Of a stretch of 64,000 bases of DNA, positions 8,292-16,432 are shown piece after piece. The position numbers and the translations under genes were made by a program. The DNA is from Acidobacteriota bacterium (GTDB taxonomy: Bacteria > Acidobacteriota > Blastocatellia > UBA7656). Position 1 is the stretch's first letter. Each line of letters opens with the position of its first letter. The notes under the pieces were generated by a model that was not told the origin of the DNA, searched no databases, and saw nothing but the letters and a program-made list of their open reading frames with translations. Where the stretch lies: positions 135,690-199,689 of the forward strand of contig JBBPIG010000005.1 of the NCBI GenBank assembly GCA_038040445.1, written 5' to 3'.

Positions 8292-10226
8292 TTAGAGGTT
8301 AGCAATGTCCACAGGCTCGACCGCCTCCGCGAGATCAAACCCGAACACCTTCGAATAAAAGTACAACTCACCATCAAGCGACCTCTTGATGTTCTCCGCT
8401 TTCCTGAAGCCGTGCTGCTCGCCTTCAAACGCTACATACGCGACCGGCAAGCCTTTCTTGAGTGCGGCTTCGTACATCATCTGAGCTTGATTGGGCGGCA
8501 CCACTTTGTCTTCGAGCCCTTGAAACAAAATGATCGGGCAGGACAATCGATCCGTAAAATGAATCGGCGAGCGCTGCCAATACAGGTCCTTTCGTTCCGG
8601 ATACGGACCGATCAGGCTGTAGTTGTAGCGTGATTCGAACTTGTGACAGTCCTGTTCCAGAAGCTCGAGGTCGCTGATTCCGTAGTAGCTGGCGCCCGCT
8701 TTGAACACGGCGCGAAAAGTGAGCGCTGCAAGTGTCGTGTAGCCGCCCGCGCTTCCGCCCCGAATGATCAATCGCTTGCCGTCAGCTTCCCCGCGCTCGA
8801 CCAGATACCGCGCGCCGTTCGCGCAATCATCGACGTCGACGACTCCCCACTGACCGTTGAGCCGTTCGCGATACGCGCGCCCGTAGCCGGTGCTCCCGCC
8901 GTAGTTCACATCCAGCACTCCGAATCCCCGGCTGGTCCAATACTGAATGTTCAGCTTGAGGGTAGTCGTGCTCGCCGATGTCGGCCCGCCGTGACTTATG
9001 ACTATCAGTGGCGGACGCTCGCCTTGCGGAGCTTCGTAGTCGCGATTGGCCGGCGGATAAAAAAACGCGTGCGCGGTCAACCCCTGCTCGGTCGGGAATT
9101 CGATGGCTCTAGGGATGGAAAGGTAGTCCCCATCAATTTCGACGCTGCTCGATTGACCAAGCAGTTGAGCCTCACCGGTTGCAAGATCGAGCTTCATGAT
9201 CGCCATTGGCTTTGTCGGCGAGCCCCCGCCGAACACCGCGCGGCCGGGCGCAGCTCGGAGTCCCGCGACCTCGGTGAAAGAAGCGTCTATGGGTTCAAGT
9301 TTGCGCGTTGACGTGTCGAGGATCGCCAATCGCCAGTTGCCTCGCTCGCAATACGTGCATATGATGCGATGCTCCGATTCGAACGCGTTGGTCGACATTC
9401 TGAATACCCACTGCGGCGCTCCGAAATCGGCTTCCATTTCGCAAAGCGGCTCGATTGAACCCTCACCGCTGCGGCGATAAAGGTTCCACCAACCGGTTCG
9501 GTCCGACGCGAAGTGCAAAGCCCCGCCGGGCGACCACTCAGGCTGAAATATCGATTCGTTCTTACCGCCTGCCGCGAGTTCCTTTCTGACGATCCGACCA
9601 TCTTCGTCCAGCTCGCCAACCCATAGTTCGACTCCATCCCAGGGCAGGTTGGGATGGTTCCACGTGAGCCAAGCTAGTCGGTTGCCGTCCGGACTCAACC
9701 GCGGCGACGAATAGAAATCATTACCCGAAGCGATGACTTCTCCGCCTTCGTCACCCCCGGCGTTCACCTTCACCAGAGTATTGTCCGCGTCACGGCCGCC
9801 TGAGGTGTGATCTTCGCGCACGCAATAGATCAGATTGCGCCGGCGATCGATCACGCCATCGGCGTAGCGCATCTTCTCGGCCGTAGTAATTGGCTGAGGC
9901 TGTTCTCCCGGCGCCTGTCGATAGAGGCGTTGATCGGAGAAGTTGGAGAAGTAAACCGTGCCTTCGTGAACGAAATAAGCTCCGCCGCCATACTCGTGTA
10001 CCGTTGTGCGTGCGTTAAAGCCGGGCGGCGTCACGTCGGTCGTCGTTCCATCCGGCGGTCGCCGCACGATCACACTGCGCCCGCCTTCCGAAGGACGCGT
10101 CTCGATCCAGTAAATGTCCTCGCCATCCAACCCAATATCGCCGAGCCCAATCGTTCCGGCGACTATCAGATCCGAAGTGATCGGCGACTTCCACGAACCG
10201 TACGGTGCCTTCAATTTTTCTGTCAT
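8292..10226 (-). CDS. S9-family prolyl-oligopeptidase-like peptidase
   Basis: A 644-residue serine peptidase without a signal peptide, so probably cytoplasmic. Residues about 30-370 form the beta-propeller (repeated strands such as [13 protein letters not shown]). The hydrolase domain carries the nucleophile in RGGSAGGYT (Ser492), the acid in GLEDKVVP and the base in GEQHGF. It starts two bases after the stop of the PepSY-type membrane gene, so both are probably one transcript. The enzyme likely cleaves short peptides; specificity cannot be assigned. Confidence 0.9.
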   Translation of the reverse strand: MTEKLKAPYGSWKSPITSDLIVAGTIGLGDIGLDGEDIYWIETRPSEGGRSVIVRRPPDGTTTDVTPPGFNARTTVHEYGGGAYFVHEGTVYFSNFSDQRLYRQAPGEQPQPITTAEKMRYADGVIDRRRNLIYCVREDHTSGGRDADNTLVKVNAGGDEGGEVIASGNDFYSSPRLSPDGNRLAWLTWNHPNLPWDGVELWVGELDEDGRIVRKELAAGGKNESIFQPEWSPGGALHFASDRTGWWNLYRRSGEGSIEPLCEMEADFGAPQWVFRMSTNAFESEHRIICTYCERGNWRLAILDTSTRKLEPIDASFTEVAGLRAAPGRAVFGGGSPTKPMAIMKLDLATGEAQLLGQSSSVEIDGDYLSIPRAIEFPTEQGLTAHAFFYPPANRDYEAPQGERPPLIVISHGGPTSASTTTLKLNIQYWTSRGFGVLDVNYGGSTGYGRAYRERLNGQWGVVDVDDCANGARYLVERGEADGKRLIIRGGSAGGYTTLAALTFRAVFKAGASYYGISDLELLEQDCHKFESRYNYSLIGPYPERKDLYWQRSPIHFTDRLSCPIILFQGLEDKVVPPNQAQMMYEAALKKGLPVAYVAFEGEQHGFRKAENIKRSLDGELYFYSKVFGFDLAEAVEPVDIANL

Positions 10227-10228
10227 TG

Positions 10229-10825
10229 TTATCCCTTGCTGAAGAACAACCGAGCGCCGAGCGCGCTCAATGCGAGCAAAAGCAGAATTCCTAGCGCCCC
10301 TAGAACCTTATCCACGGTTGCGACTCCAGTCCATTGCAAATAGTGAATCCTGTAAATCGCGTCGATGCGGTTGGTATCTTTGCCTTGCTGTGTGAGCGCG
10401 AGCCGATTCCAGTCCATCTCTACGCGAACGCCGGTGTCTGTTGTTATGACCTTGGCTTCGACGTTAGCGACTCGCCCATAACGCGCAGGGTTCGCTGAGA
10501 AGGCGTCAGTCAGTAGCGCGCGGATCTCGTCTGCTGACGGCTCGGGCTTCCCTTGAAGGCTACGCGGGTCCAGATGCAGCCAGCCTTGCGAAGTGCGCGC
10601 AAGCAGATGCTCTCCCAGAATCGTCTTCTCCACGCGAACCTCGAGCCACGACATGTCCGGGTCGAACGCGATGGGTCCTTCGAGCGGGTACGTTTTTACC
10701 TGCAAGGACTCATAGGCCCCAGCATAGCCGGGCTTCAAGAAGAAGAATGCGCCGGTGACTGCCCAGCCAATCAGAGGCAACAGCATCACCAGTCCTATGA
10801 CGCGATGCAGCCGGCGGGTCGTCAT
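10229..10825 (-). CDS. PepSY-associated membrane protein
   Basis: A 198-residue protein with an N-terminal transmembrane helix (about residues 7-28), a periplasmic PepSY-like region and a C-terminal helix (about 170-192). The start [20 protein letters not shown] and the final [16 protein letters not shown] are characteristic of PepSY-associated TM proteins, often linked to iron or flavin redox proteins of the inner membrane. It sits just upstream of the S9 peptidase with a 2-base gap. A redox or peptidase-inhibitory role is only a family guess. Confidence 0.65.
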   Translation of the reverse strand: MTTRRLHRVIGLVMLLPLIGWAVTGAFFFLKPGYAGAYESLQVKTYPLEGPIAFDPDMSWLEVRVEKTILGEHLLARTSQGWLHLDPRSLQGKPEPSADEIRALLTDAFSANPARYGRVANVEAKVITTDTGVRVEMDWNRLALTQQGKDTNRIDAIYRIHYLQWTGVATVDKVLGALGILLLLALSALGARLFFSKG

Positions 10826-10834
10826 TGAGAGATT

Positions 10835-10975
10835 CTACTTCAGAACATTCAACATCACCCGCGACGAGCGATACACGCGCTGTGATGCCTTCTGAAAGTC
10901 TGCTTCCTTCGCTTTGTATATGTCGACGAACTTCTGCGGATTGCGATCCACAAGCGGAACCAACTGCTCTGAATC
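10835..10975 (-). pseudogene. 5'-truncated gene remnant
   Basis: Read on the minus strand, this stretch is open for 46 codons and ends in a TAG at 10835, giving a charged, protein-like sequence including DRNPQKFVDIYKAKEADFQ. An in-frame TGA lies directly upstream and no start codon with a ribosome site is visible. The codon use looks coding, so I read it as the 3' end of a lost gene. The family is not recognised. Confidence 0.4.
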
Positions 10976-11028
10976 TCATGTTGATTCTGCCGTTTCGTAT
11001 CCTCATTCATCGACTTCTTCGGCACCTG

Positions 11029-11982
11029 CTATGTCCGGCGCGCCTTTCGTTGCACGTCCCGAAGCGCGCGATAGCCGATTCGCTTGACGCCTTGCGTTTC
11101 CAGTATCCGTCGAACCTCGGGGTCCTTTGTGAACAGCTCGTATTCAGCCGCGCGATCCTCCCACGAATTAGTTATGTGCTTAATCTCGTCACCCGCGACC
11201 GACGCGTGAATGTACAGCTCGGTCACGCCGGGCTTTAGCGAACTGATCGAGCGCTTCCAGTAGTCGCGGATCGATTCGCGCGGCTTGCGGTCGCCGTGAA
11301 TCAGATAATCCGGATAGATGACTCCGTCGGCGTCCAACTGTCCGCGCTGATGGCCGCCTCCCTGCGCGGCGAGCAGTTCTTGAGAACCCATCCTCAACGG
11401 CGAGTCGAACTCCTTTGCGAGCCGCCGATAGACTTGAAAGTACGCTTCGTTGTATTGAAGCGTGCCCATGTGCGAATCCAGATGGGTCACGTCAATGCCC
11501 GCGTCGAGCGCCTTCTTGATCTGCGCGCGAGCTTCGATGTAAGCCTGTTCGGGCGTCGAGTTTTTGTAAACACTCATGATGTCGGGCCACAGGTAGCCTT
11601 GCGGGTCGACCAACCCGGGCACTTCGCTCTTGCTAGCGATCGGTCCCCACTTCAGTGTCTTCCATTCGCTTGTGTGTGCGAGGTGCACTCCGAAGTCGGC
11701 GTTCGGATGAGCCTTCGCATAAGCCGCGATTTCCGGAAACCACGGGCCGGGAACAATAATGGTCGAGGAGGTTGCAAGCCCGTTTTCCATTGCATCGATC
11801 GCTGCGGCGTTCGCTGCGTGGCTGTTGCCTACATCATCGACGTTGATGATCAGAATCTTGTCGGCAGCTTTGAATCCCAATCGCGCGGACAGCGCCGGTG
11901 GATTCGTTGCCTGGCTCGCGCCGGCGCCGGCCTGAACCAGCATGGCAGTAAGAGCGAATAGGACTAGTGAGCTTCTCTTCAA
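11029..11982 (-). CDS. exported ChbG/HpnK (YdjC-like) carbohydrate deacetylase
   Basis: A 317-residue protein with a signal peptide (residues 1-25). The metal and catalytic motifs of the YdjC/ChbG/HpnK family are visible: NVDDVGNS (tandem Asp), FGVHLAHTSEW (His) and THLDSHMG (His-x-x-x-His). The family removes acetyl groups from N-acetylated sugars or hopanoid-linked glucosamine. Export to the periplasm suggests a cell-wall or scavenged-sugar substrate. Monocistronic as far as visible; substrate unproven. Confidence 0.85.
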   Translation of the reverse strand: MKRSSLVLFALTAMLVQAGAGASQATNPPALSARLGFKAADKILIINVDDVGNSHAANAAAIDAMENGLATSSTIIVPGPWFPEIAAYAKAHPNADFGVHLAHTSEWKTLKWGPIASKSEVPGLVDPQGYLWPDIMSVYKNSTPEQAYIEARAQIKKALDAGIDVTHLDSHMGTLQYNEAYFQVYRRLAKEFDSPLRMGSQELLAAQGGGHQRGQLDADGVIYPDYLIHGDRKPRESIRDYWKRSISSLKPGVTELYIHASVAGDEIKHITNSWEDRAAEYELFTKDPEVRRILETQGVKRIGYRALRDVQRKARRT

Positions 11983-12166
11983 TTTCAGTACCTCCCTCTG
12001 GTTGAATGACTTTTTGGTTCGGCGCTTAGACTCCTGGCCTCAGACCAACCCATACCGCTGCCATGGAGGAACAGAACTAGAGCCCGCACAACCTCGTCGA
12101 AACTCAACCTGATCAATTTGAAGGCGCACTATACATCGCCTGTGCGGCAGTTGTCAGCCGGCGGAG

Positions 12167-12290
12167 GTACCTGGGAGCGCAGTACCTGGGAGCGCAGGCA
12201 TCTTGCTTGCCTGCTTCGGCTGACGGCACTTCTCTTCCCTAAGCACTTACGTCGCACGCCACGCAGGCACGGATGCCCACGCTCCCAGGT
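12167..12290. repeat. repeat cluster, family C
   Basis: Contains a tandem pair GTACCTGGGAGCGCA at 12167-12196, an internal small palindrome GCAGGCATC...TTGCCTGC, and at 12266-12290 an inverted copy of the CCTGGGAGCG motif with GGCATCC. The reverse complement of the right half matches the repeat at 50739-50811 (shared pattern CCTGGGAG, GCATCC, TGCCTGCGTGGCG). The whole 11983-12295 gap between the deacetylase and phosphofructokinase genes has no gene. Confidence 0.75.
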
Positions 12291-12295
12291 GGGGA

Positions 12296-13468
12296 TCAAT
12301 ACAAGAACATCGGCTTGCCGAGCACGCGGCGAACCTTGGGTAAATACTGTTCAGCGTCATACAGCTCGTCCACATCGACGCGCTTCAACCCGCTGGTGAT
12401 CATTCCAATAGGAACGTGCGTGTAGTTGCCGTCTCGCAGCGCGCACATGCGGCCGCTTGCGCCTTCGAGAATCAGGTCCATCGCCATATGAGCGTAGTTG
12501 ACCGACACCATCAGGTCGACTGCATCGGGCCCGCCCGAGCGCATCAAGTACCCGAGTTGCTGATAGACAATGTCCTCGCCGGTCAGCTTCTTCAGCGTTT
12601 CGCCTACGATCAAGCCTATGCCGCCAAGCTTGCGATGGCCGTAGGCGTCGGCCTCTCCGGACTCGACGATTTTGCCGCCAAGCATTTGCGCGCCTTCGCT
12701 TATGGTCACCATCGCGTAGTTGCTTGGATTGGCGCGCTTGTCTTGCATGACCAGCTTTGCCAATCGCTCGGGATCGAACGGCACTTCAGAGATCAGAGCG
12801 CGATCAGCGCCGGCCAGATAAGAACTGATCAAGCTGGTCTCGCCGCTGTTGCGCCCGAACAGCTCGACGAAGGCGATGCGCTCGTGCGAGCCGCTGCTGG
12901 TGCGAAGCTGATGGATGAACTGCACGCTTCGAGACACCGCGGTGCTGAAGCCGATGCAGTAGTCGGTGCCAAATACATCGTTGTCCATCGTCTTCGGTAT
13001 GGCGATGACTTCGACGCCTTCGCGATGCAATCGTTCGCCGTAGCTCAAGGTATCGTCGCCGCCGATCGGTACGAGAATCTCGATGCCGAGATCCTCGAGA
13101 TTCTTCAGCACGTGGGGCGTGCAGTCTTGCGTTCGCCGGTCTGCATCCTCGCCGTTCTGATGAGCGGCGTCGCGCAGAAACTCAGGCACGTCTTTGAGCT
13201 TTACGCGAGAAGGATTGGTCCGGCTGGTGTGCAAGATCGTGCCGCCGGTGCGATCGATCGTGCGAACTGCCTGCTTGTCGAGCGGCATGAAATGCTTCGA
13301 GAAGCTTTCGGGTTCTTCCGGATTGAATTGCAGGAAGCCGCCCCAACCCCGCCGAATGCCAAGCACGTTGTAGCCTTCATCGATGGCGCGGTAGACGAGA
13401 GCCTTTATGCAAGGGTTCAAACCGGGGACATCGCCCCCTCCCGTTAGAACGCCAATAGTCTTTGCCAC
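12296..13468 (-). CDS. 6-phosphofructokinase, probably pyrophosphate-dependent
   Basis: A 390-residue phosphofructokinase. The N-terminal [13 protein letters not shown] loop, PIGGDDT, PKTMDND and [11 protein letters not shown] follow the family order. ATP-dependent enzymes carry Gly at the position after GGD and Gly in PGTIDND; here these are Asp (GGDDT) and Lys (PKT), the pair that marks pyrophosphate-dependent enzymes. It would therefore interconvert fructose 6-phosphate and fructose 1,6-bisphosphate reversibly with pyrophosphate. Length is within the range of the group. Not in an operon with other glycolytic genes here. Confidence 0.9.
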   Translation of the reverse strand: MAKTIGVLTGGGDVPGLNPCIKALVYRAIDEGYNVLGIRRGWGGFLQFNPEEPESFSKHFMPLDKQAVRTIDRTGGTILHTSRTNPSRVKLKDVPEFLRDAAHQNGEDADRRTQDCTPHVLKNLEDLGIEILVPIGGDDTLSYGERLHREGVEVIAIPKTMDNDVFGTDYCIGFSTAVSRSVQFIHQLRTSSGSHERIAFVELFGRNSGETSLISSYLAGADRALISEVPFDPERLAKLVMQDKRANPSNYAMVTISEGAQMLGGKIVESGEADAYGHRKLGGIGLIVGETLKKLTGEDIVYQQLGYLMRSGGPDAVDLMVSVNYAHMAMDLILEGASGRMCALRDGNYTHVPIGMITSGLKRVDVDELYDAEQYLPKVRRVLGKPMFLY

Positions 13469-13572
13469 TGCCCTACCCCCTTGAAAGTTGTGCTTGGTTT
13501 TAGACTAGAGTACAACAAGGCAACGAGATGGGAAACTAGCCAAAAGGTTCCGTTGGAGAATGCTGCGCGCTG

Positions 13573-14007
13573 TCATTTCGCTCGCGAGAGATTAAAAACA
13601 CCGGTGTAGTATCCGCTAGTAAAGAACCCGACGAACTCTTTCTCGGTGGCTCGACCGATCCAGTCGAACACACCGCCGTCCTTTGCGCCAAGATCGGTCG
13701 TGCCTTTGAACATCACGACCTTGCCTACCTGGCGGCCTTCCATCTTGATTGTGTATTTGTAAGGACGTCCGCAATCACCTTCGAACGTGGCTTCCCAGAC
13801 GCCGTCCTTGTACGTGACTTTGCAACCGAGGCTCTTGCAAATGTCTTTGGGCGGTACTGCTCCCTGAGCAGGGCTGTAAGTCGCCCACGTGCCTGTCCAG
13901 TCTCCGGCGATGTCGGGGACCGGTTGCTTCGTCTGGTCACTTTGGGCTTGGGCAATGCCGATGAATAACGCAAGACAGGGCAGGATTAACCAACTGCGCT
14001 TCGTCAT
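13573..14007 (-). CDS. small exported protein of unknown function
   Basis: About 144 residues, beginning with a signal peptide (MTKRSWLILPCLALF... ending AQAQS). The ATG at 14007 is chosen because AGGAG lies 8-9 bases upstream; the ATG six bases earlier is too close to that site. The mature part starts DIAGDWTGTWATY and continues with alternating beta strands and four Cys/Gly turns (KSLGCKVTY, EGDCGRPYKY), resembling a lipocalin- or avidin-like barrel. Function unknown; no operon partner. Confidence 0.7.
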   Translation of the reverse strand: MTKRSWLILPCLALFIGIAQAQSDQTKQPVPDIAGDWTGTWATYSPAQGAVPPKDICKSLGCKVTYKDGVWEATFEGDCGRPYKYTIKMEGRQVGKVVMFKGTTDLGAKDGGVFDWIGRATEKEFVGFFTSGYYTGVFNLSRAK

Positions 14008-14275
14008 GATCATCTCTCCTTTCGACGCGCTGAGTATGATACTATTTTTATCAGATGAATCAGATTCGCCTTCAGCAAAGGCGCCGTCAGGATAGTTGGT
14101 CCGCCAGCGATTGTCTATCGCCCTTGGGATCAATGCATCGATGCAACAGATCGAACCTCTCAGAAATTCACGCGATCACGATAGGTCTTAGGCAATCCAC
14201 CGGGCTCCATCCGGCCTAGTAGAAGCTGAGATGGTCGATACAGTTTCGGCGACACACGGAAGGTAGCGGGAGTTC

Positions 14276-14998
14276 ATGGCCACGTACAAAATCAAACTGA
14301 AGCGCCGCGAAGATGTCGCCGAAGGCACCGTTGCGTTTCACTTCCACAAACCGGAGGGCTTTCAGTTCAAGGCGGGTCAGTTCTTGCGCTTCACGTTGAT
14401 CGATCCGCCGGAGACCGATGCGGAGGGAGCCGGCAGGACCTTTTCGATCGCAAGCGCGCCGCACGAAGAGGACTTGATGATCGCCACACGAATGCGCGAC
14501 ACGGCGTTCAAACGGGTGATCAAGTCGATGGCGCTCGGTTCGGAGATCGAAATCAAGGGACCTTATGGCAAAATGACACTGCAAGATGACCCTGCTCGCC
14601 CGGCGGTTTTTTTGACAGGCGGCATCGGCATCACGCCGTTCCGCAGCATCGCGCTCGATGCCGCGCATGCCGGCCTGGCTCATCGGCTTCATCTGTTTTA
14701 CTCCAACCGCCGGCCGGAAGACGCAGCATTCCTCGATCAACTCGCCGAGCTGGAGAAGATCAACCCGAATTATCGTTTCATCGCGACGATGACTTCGGCC
14801 ACCGCATCAACTTCGTCGTGGACCGGCGAGACCGGCTACATCAACGCCGAGATGCTGGCGCGGTTCATAGACGATCTGAAGGCTCCAGTCTATTATGTAG
14901 CCGGACCGCAAGCGTTGGTTACCGCGATGAAAAAGACCCTCGGCGAGGCGGGCGTGAGTGAAGCCGACCTTAGCGCTGAAGAGTTTTCGGGTTACTGA
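14276..14998 (+). CDS. ferredoxin-NADP+ reductase-like flavoprotein
   Basis: A 240-residue FAD/NAD(P)-binding oxidoreductase. The FAD-binding barrel shows GQFLRFTL and RTFSIASAP; the nucleotide-binding domain shows FLTGGIGITPFRSIA and YYVAGPQALVTAM; the C-terminal EEFSGY closes over the flavin. There is no 2Fe-2S motif, so it is a reductase module that must pass electrons to or from a separate carrier. It transcribes towards a decayed cytochrome-like gene and a sulfotransferase. Partner unknown. Confidence 0.88.
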   Translation: MATYKIKLKRREDVAEGTVAFHFHKPEGFQFKAGQFLRFTLIDPPETDAEGAGRTFSIASAPHEEDLMIATRMRDTAFKRVIKSMALGSEIEIKGPYGKMTLQDDPARPAVFLTGGIGITPFRSIALDAAHAGLAHRLHLFYSNRRPEDAAFLDQLAELEKINPNYRFIATMTSATASTSSWTGETGYINAEMLARFIDDLKAPVYYVAGPQALVTAMKKTLGEAGVSEADLSAEEFSGY

Positions 14999-15009
14999 GA
15001 AGTTACCGA

Positions 15010-15087
15010 TGTCCGACAGACCTCAGTTTGTCGCTGTCGCCGACGCCCGCATTCAAACATCCGCGACAAACTGAAGTTTGCCGGACA
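15010..15087. repeat. inverted repeat, family D
   Basis: Arms at about 15010-15036 and 15062-15087 share CAGTTTGTCGC and TGTCCG in opposite orientations, separated by about 25 bases. It follows the FNR-like gene stop directly (14998) and may serve as a hairpin terminator or be another dispersed element. No second copy was found in the window. Confidence 0.6.
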
Positions 15088-15104
15088 ACCTTGAAGGTGG
15101 AGCC

Positions 15105-15336
15105 ATGCCGCAGGTGAGTTTGATAAGGACATCAAGCCTCTGATGACCGAAGCCGACGCAATCACATGGAGTTCATGTTCGACCTTTGGTCCTACAAAGA
15201 TGTAAAGGACAACGCCGATGACATCTACGACTCGGTGTCTAACGGCAGGATGCCGCCTCCACAGGGAGGTGGCCCGTGGTCCAAAGACAAAGTTGATCTG
15301 TTCAAGCAATGGGTGGACGGCGGTCATCAACCGTGA
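15105..15336 (+). pseudogene. decayed cytochrome-like/redox-associated small protein
   Basis: In the frame ending at TGA 15334-15336 the text reads as a protein with MEFMFDLWSYKDVKDNADDI and GRMPPPQGGGPWSKDKVDLF, a C-terminal pattern seen in small cytochrome-c-domain-associated proteins. Upstream the homologous text GEFDKDIKPLMTE lies in a different frame, and the ATG at 15105 is again out of frame. One missing base near 15110 and one near 15155 would restore a single frame of about 77 codons. It is either a pseudogene or an assembly error. The function was probably lost. Confidence 0.6.
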
Positions 15337-15505
15337 TCGCGCACCTCTGAAACCCACGCACAAACTCTGCACGCGCGTCAGATTTTTGCGCATCACCCTG
15401 ACAGAGAGTATGAAAACTCCGGCGAATACCAGCCAGGCAGAGCCGATGCCAGCGAGCGCGATCCTGTGCTAGATTTGCTGATCGCGTTTGACGCGCAGCG
15501 ATTCT

Positions 15506-16078
15506 ATGAACAACGAAACTATTACAATCGTGTCCGGGCTGCCGCGATCGGGCACGTCGATGATGATGAAAATGCTGGCGGCAGGCGGGCTCGATCCTCT
15601 CACCGACAATCTGCGCGCGGCGGACGAAGATAATCCGAAAGGTTATTTCGAGTTTGAGCGCGTGAAGCTGATCGAAAATGACATCGCGTGGCTTGAAGAC
15701 GCGCGAGGACGAGTCGTGAAGCTTATATCGGCGCTGCTCAAGCACCTCCCACCTTCTTACAACTACAGGGTGATCTTCATGCGGCGCGCGATGCCCGAGA
15801 TTCTGGCTTCTCAACGGCAGATGCTGATTCGTCGAGGTGAGCCGGCTGACGCGGTGCCCGACGACAAGATGGCCGCGTTGTTCGACAAGCACGTGGCTCA
15901 AGTTGAGTCGTGGCTCGCGGCTCAGCCTAACATCGAGACGATCTTCGTAAGCTACAATGAAGTGATGAACGAGGCCCGCTCGCAGGCGGAAATCATCAAT
16001 GCCTTTCTCGGCGGGTCGTTGAATGTAGATGCGATGACCGAGGCAGCCGACCGAACGCTCTATCGACAGAAACGATGA
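15506..16078 (+). CDS. sulfotransferase-family protein
   Basis: A 190-residue protein with the PAPS-type P-loop near the N-terminus (IVSGLPRSGTSMMMKML) and a compact alpha/beta layout with YRVIFMRRAMPEIL at the 3'-phosphate-binding position. Sulfotransferases move a sulfate group from PAPS to a hydroxyl. It is shorter than many family members but complete from start to stop. The ATG at 15506 is preferred to an upstream TTG because the family begins just before the P-loop. Acceptor unknown. Confidence 0.75.
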   Translation: MNNETITIVSGLPRSGTSMMMKMLAAGGLDPLTDNLRAADEDNPKGYFEFERVKLIENDIAWLEDARGRVVKLISALLKHLPPSYNYRVIFMRRAMPEILASQRQMLIRRGEPADAVPDDKMAALFDKHVAQVESWLAAQPNIETIFVSYNEVMNEARSQAEIINAFLGGSLNVDAMTEAADRTLYRQKR

Positions 16079-16088
16079 GGTATTTCCG

Positions 16089-16331
16089 ATGAACCGTCTG
16101 AAAGTTTCGGTGACCACCTTGCTGATCATTGCTCTTGCCTCATGCGCGCTTGCTCACGACACCTGGTTGATTCCCGATCGCTTCGTAGTCGAGCGAGACT
16201 CGGTCGTAACCTTGGACCTCACAAGCGGATGGCCTTTCCCGCGCTCGATACATCGATCAAGCCTGACAGGATTGATCGCGCGCTCTGCCGCAGGTCGAAC
16301 AGCCAGACCTCACCGCGCGCTGGAGTCATAA
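16089..16331 (+). pseudogene. truncated, frameshifted DUF4198-like protein gene
   Basis: The first 47 residues include a signal peptide and AHDTWLIPDRFVVERDSVVT, a recognisable DUF4198 N-terminus. Continuing the match needs a shift to the next frame, where MAFPALDTSIKPDRIDRALC follows; the native frame runs on as unrelated sequence to a stop at 16331. The rest of the roughly 250-residue family is absent. DUF4198 proteins are periplasmic and linked to metal uptake or TonB receptors; a TonB-dependent receptor lies next door on the opposite strand. Confidence 0.6.
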
Positions 16332-16432
16332 CGTTCTATCCAGACGCAGACCACAAATGGGACGGGAGTTCTTTGCCCTAGCTTGCACTAAGCAAATCTT
16401 TCAGTGTCCATTTCAATTGCTCCCTGCCTCGA

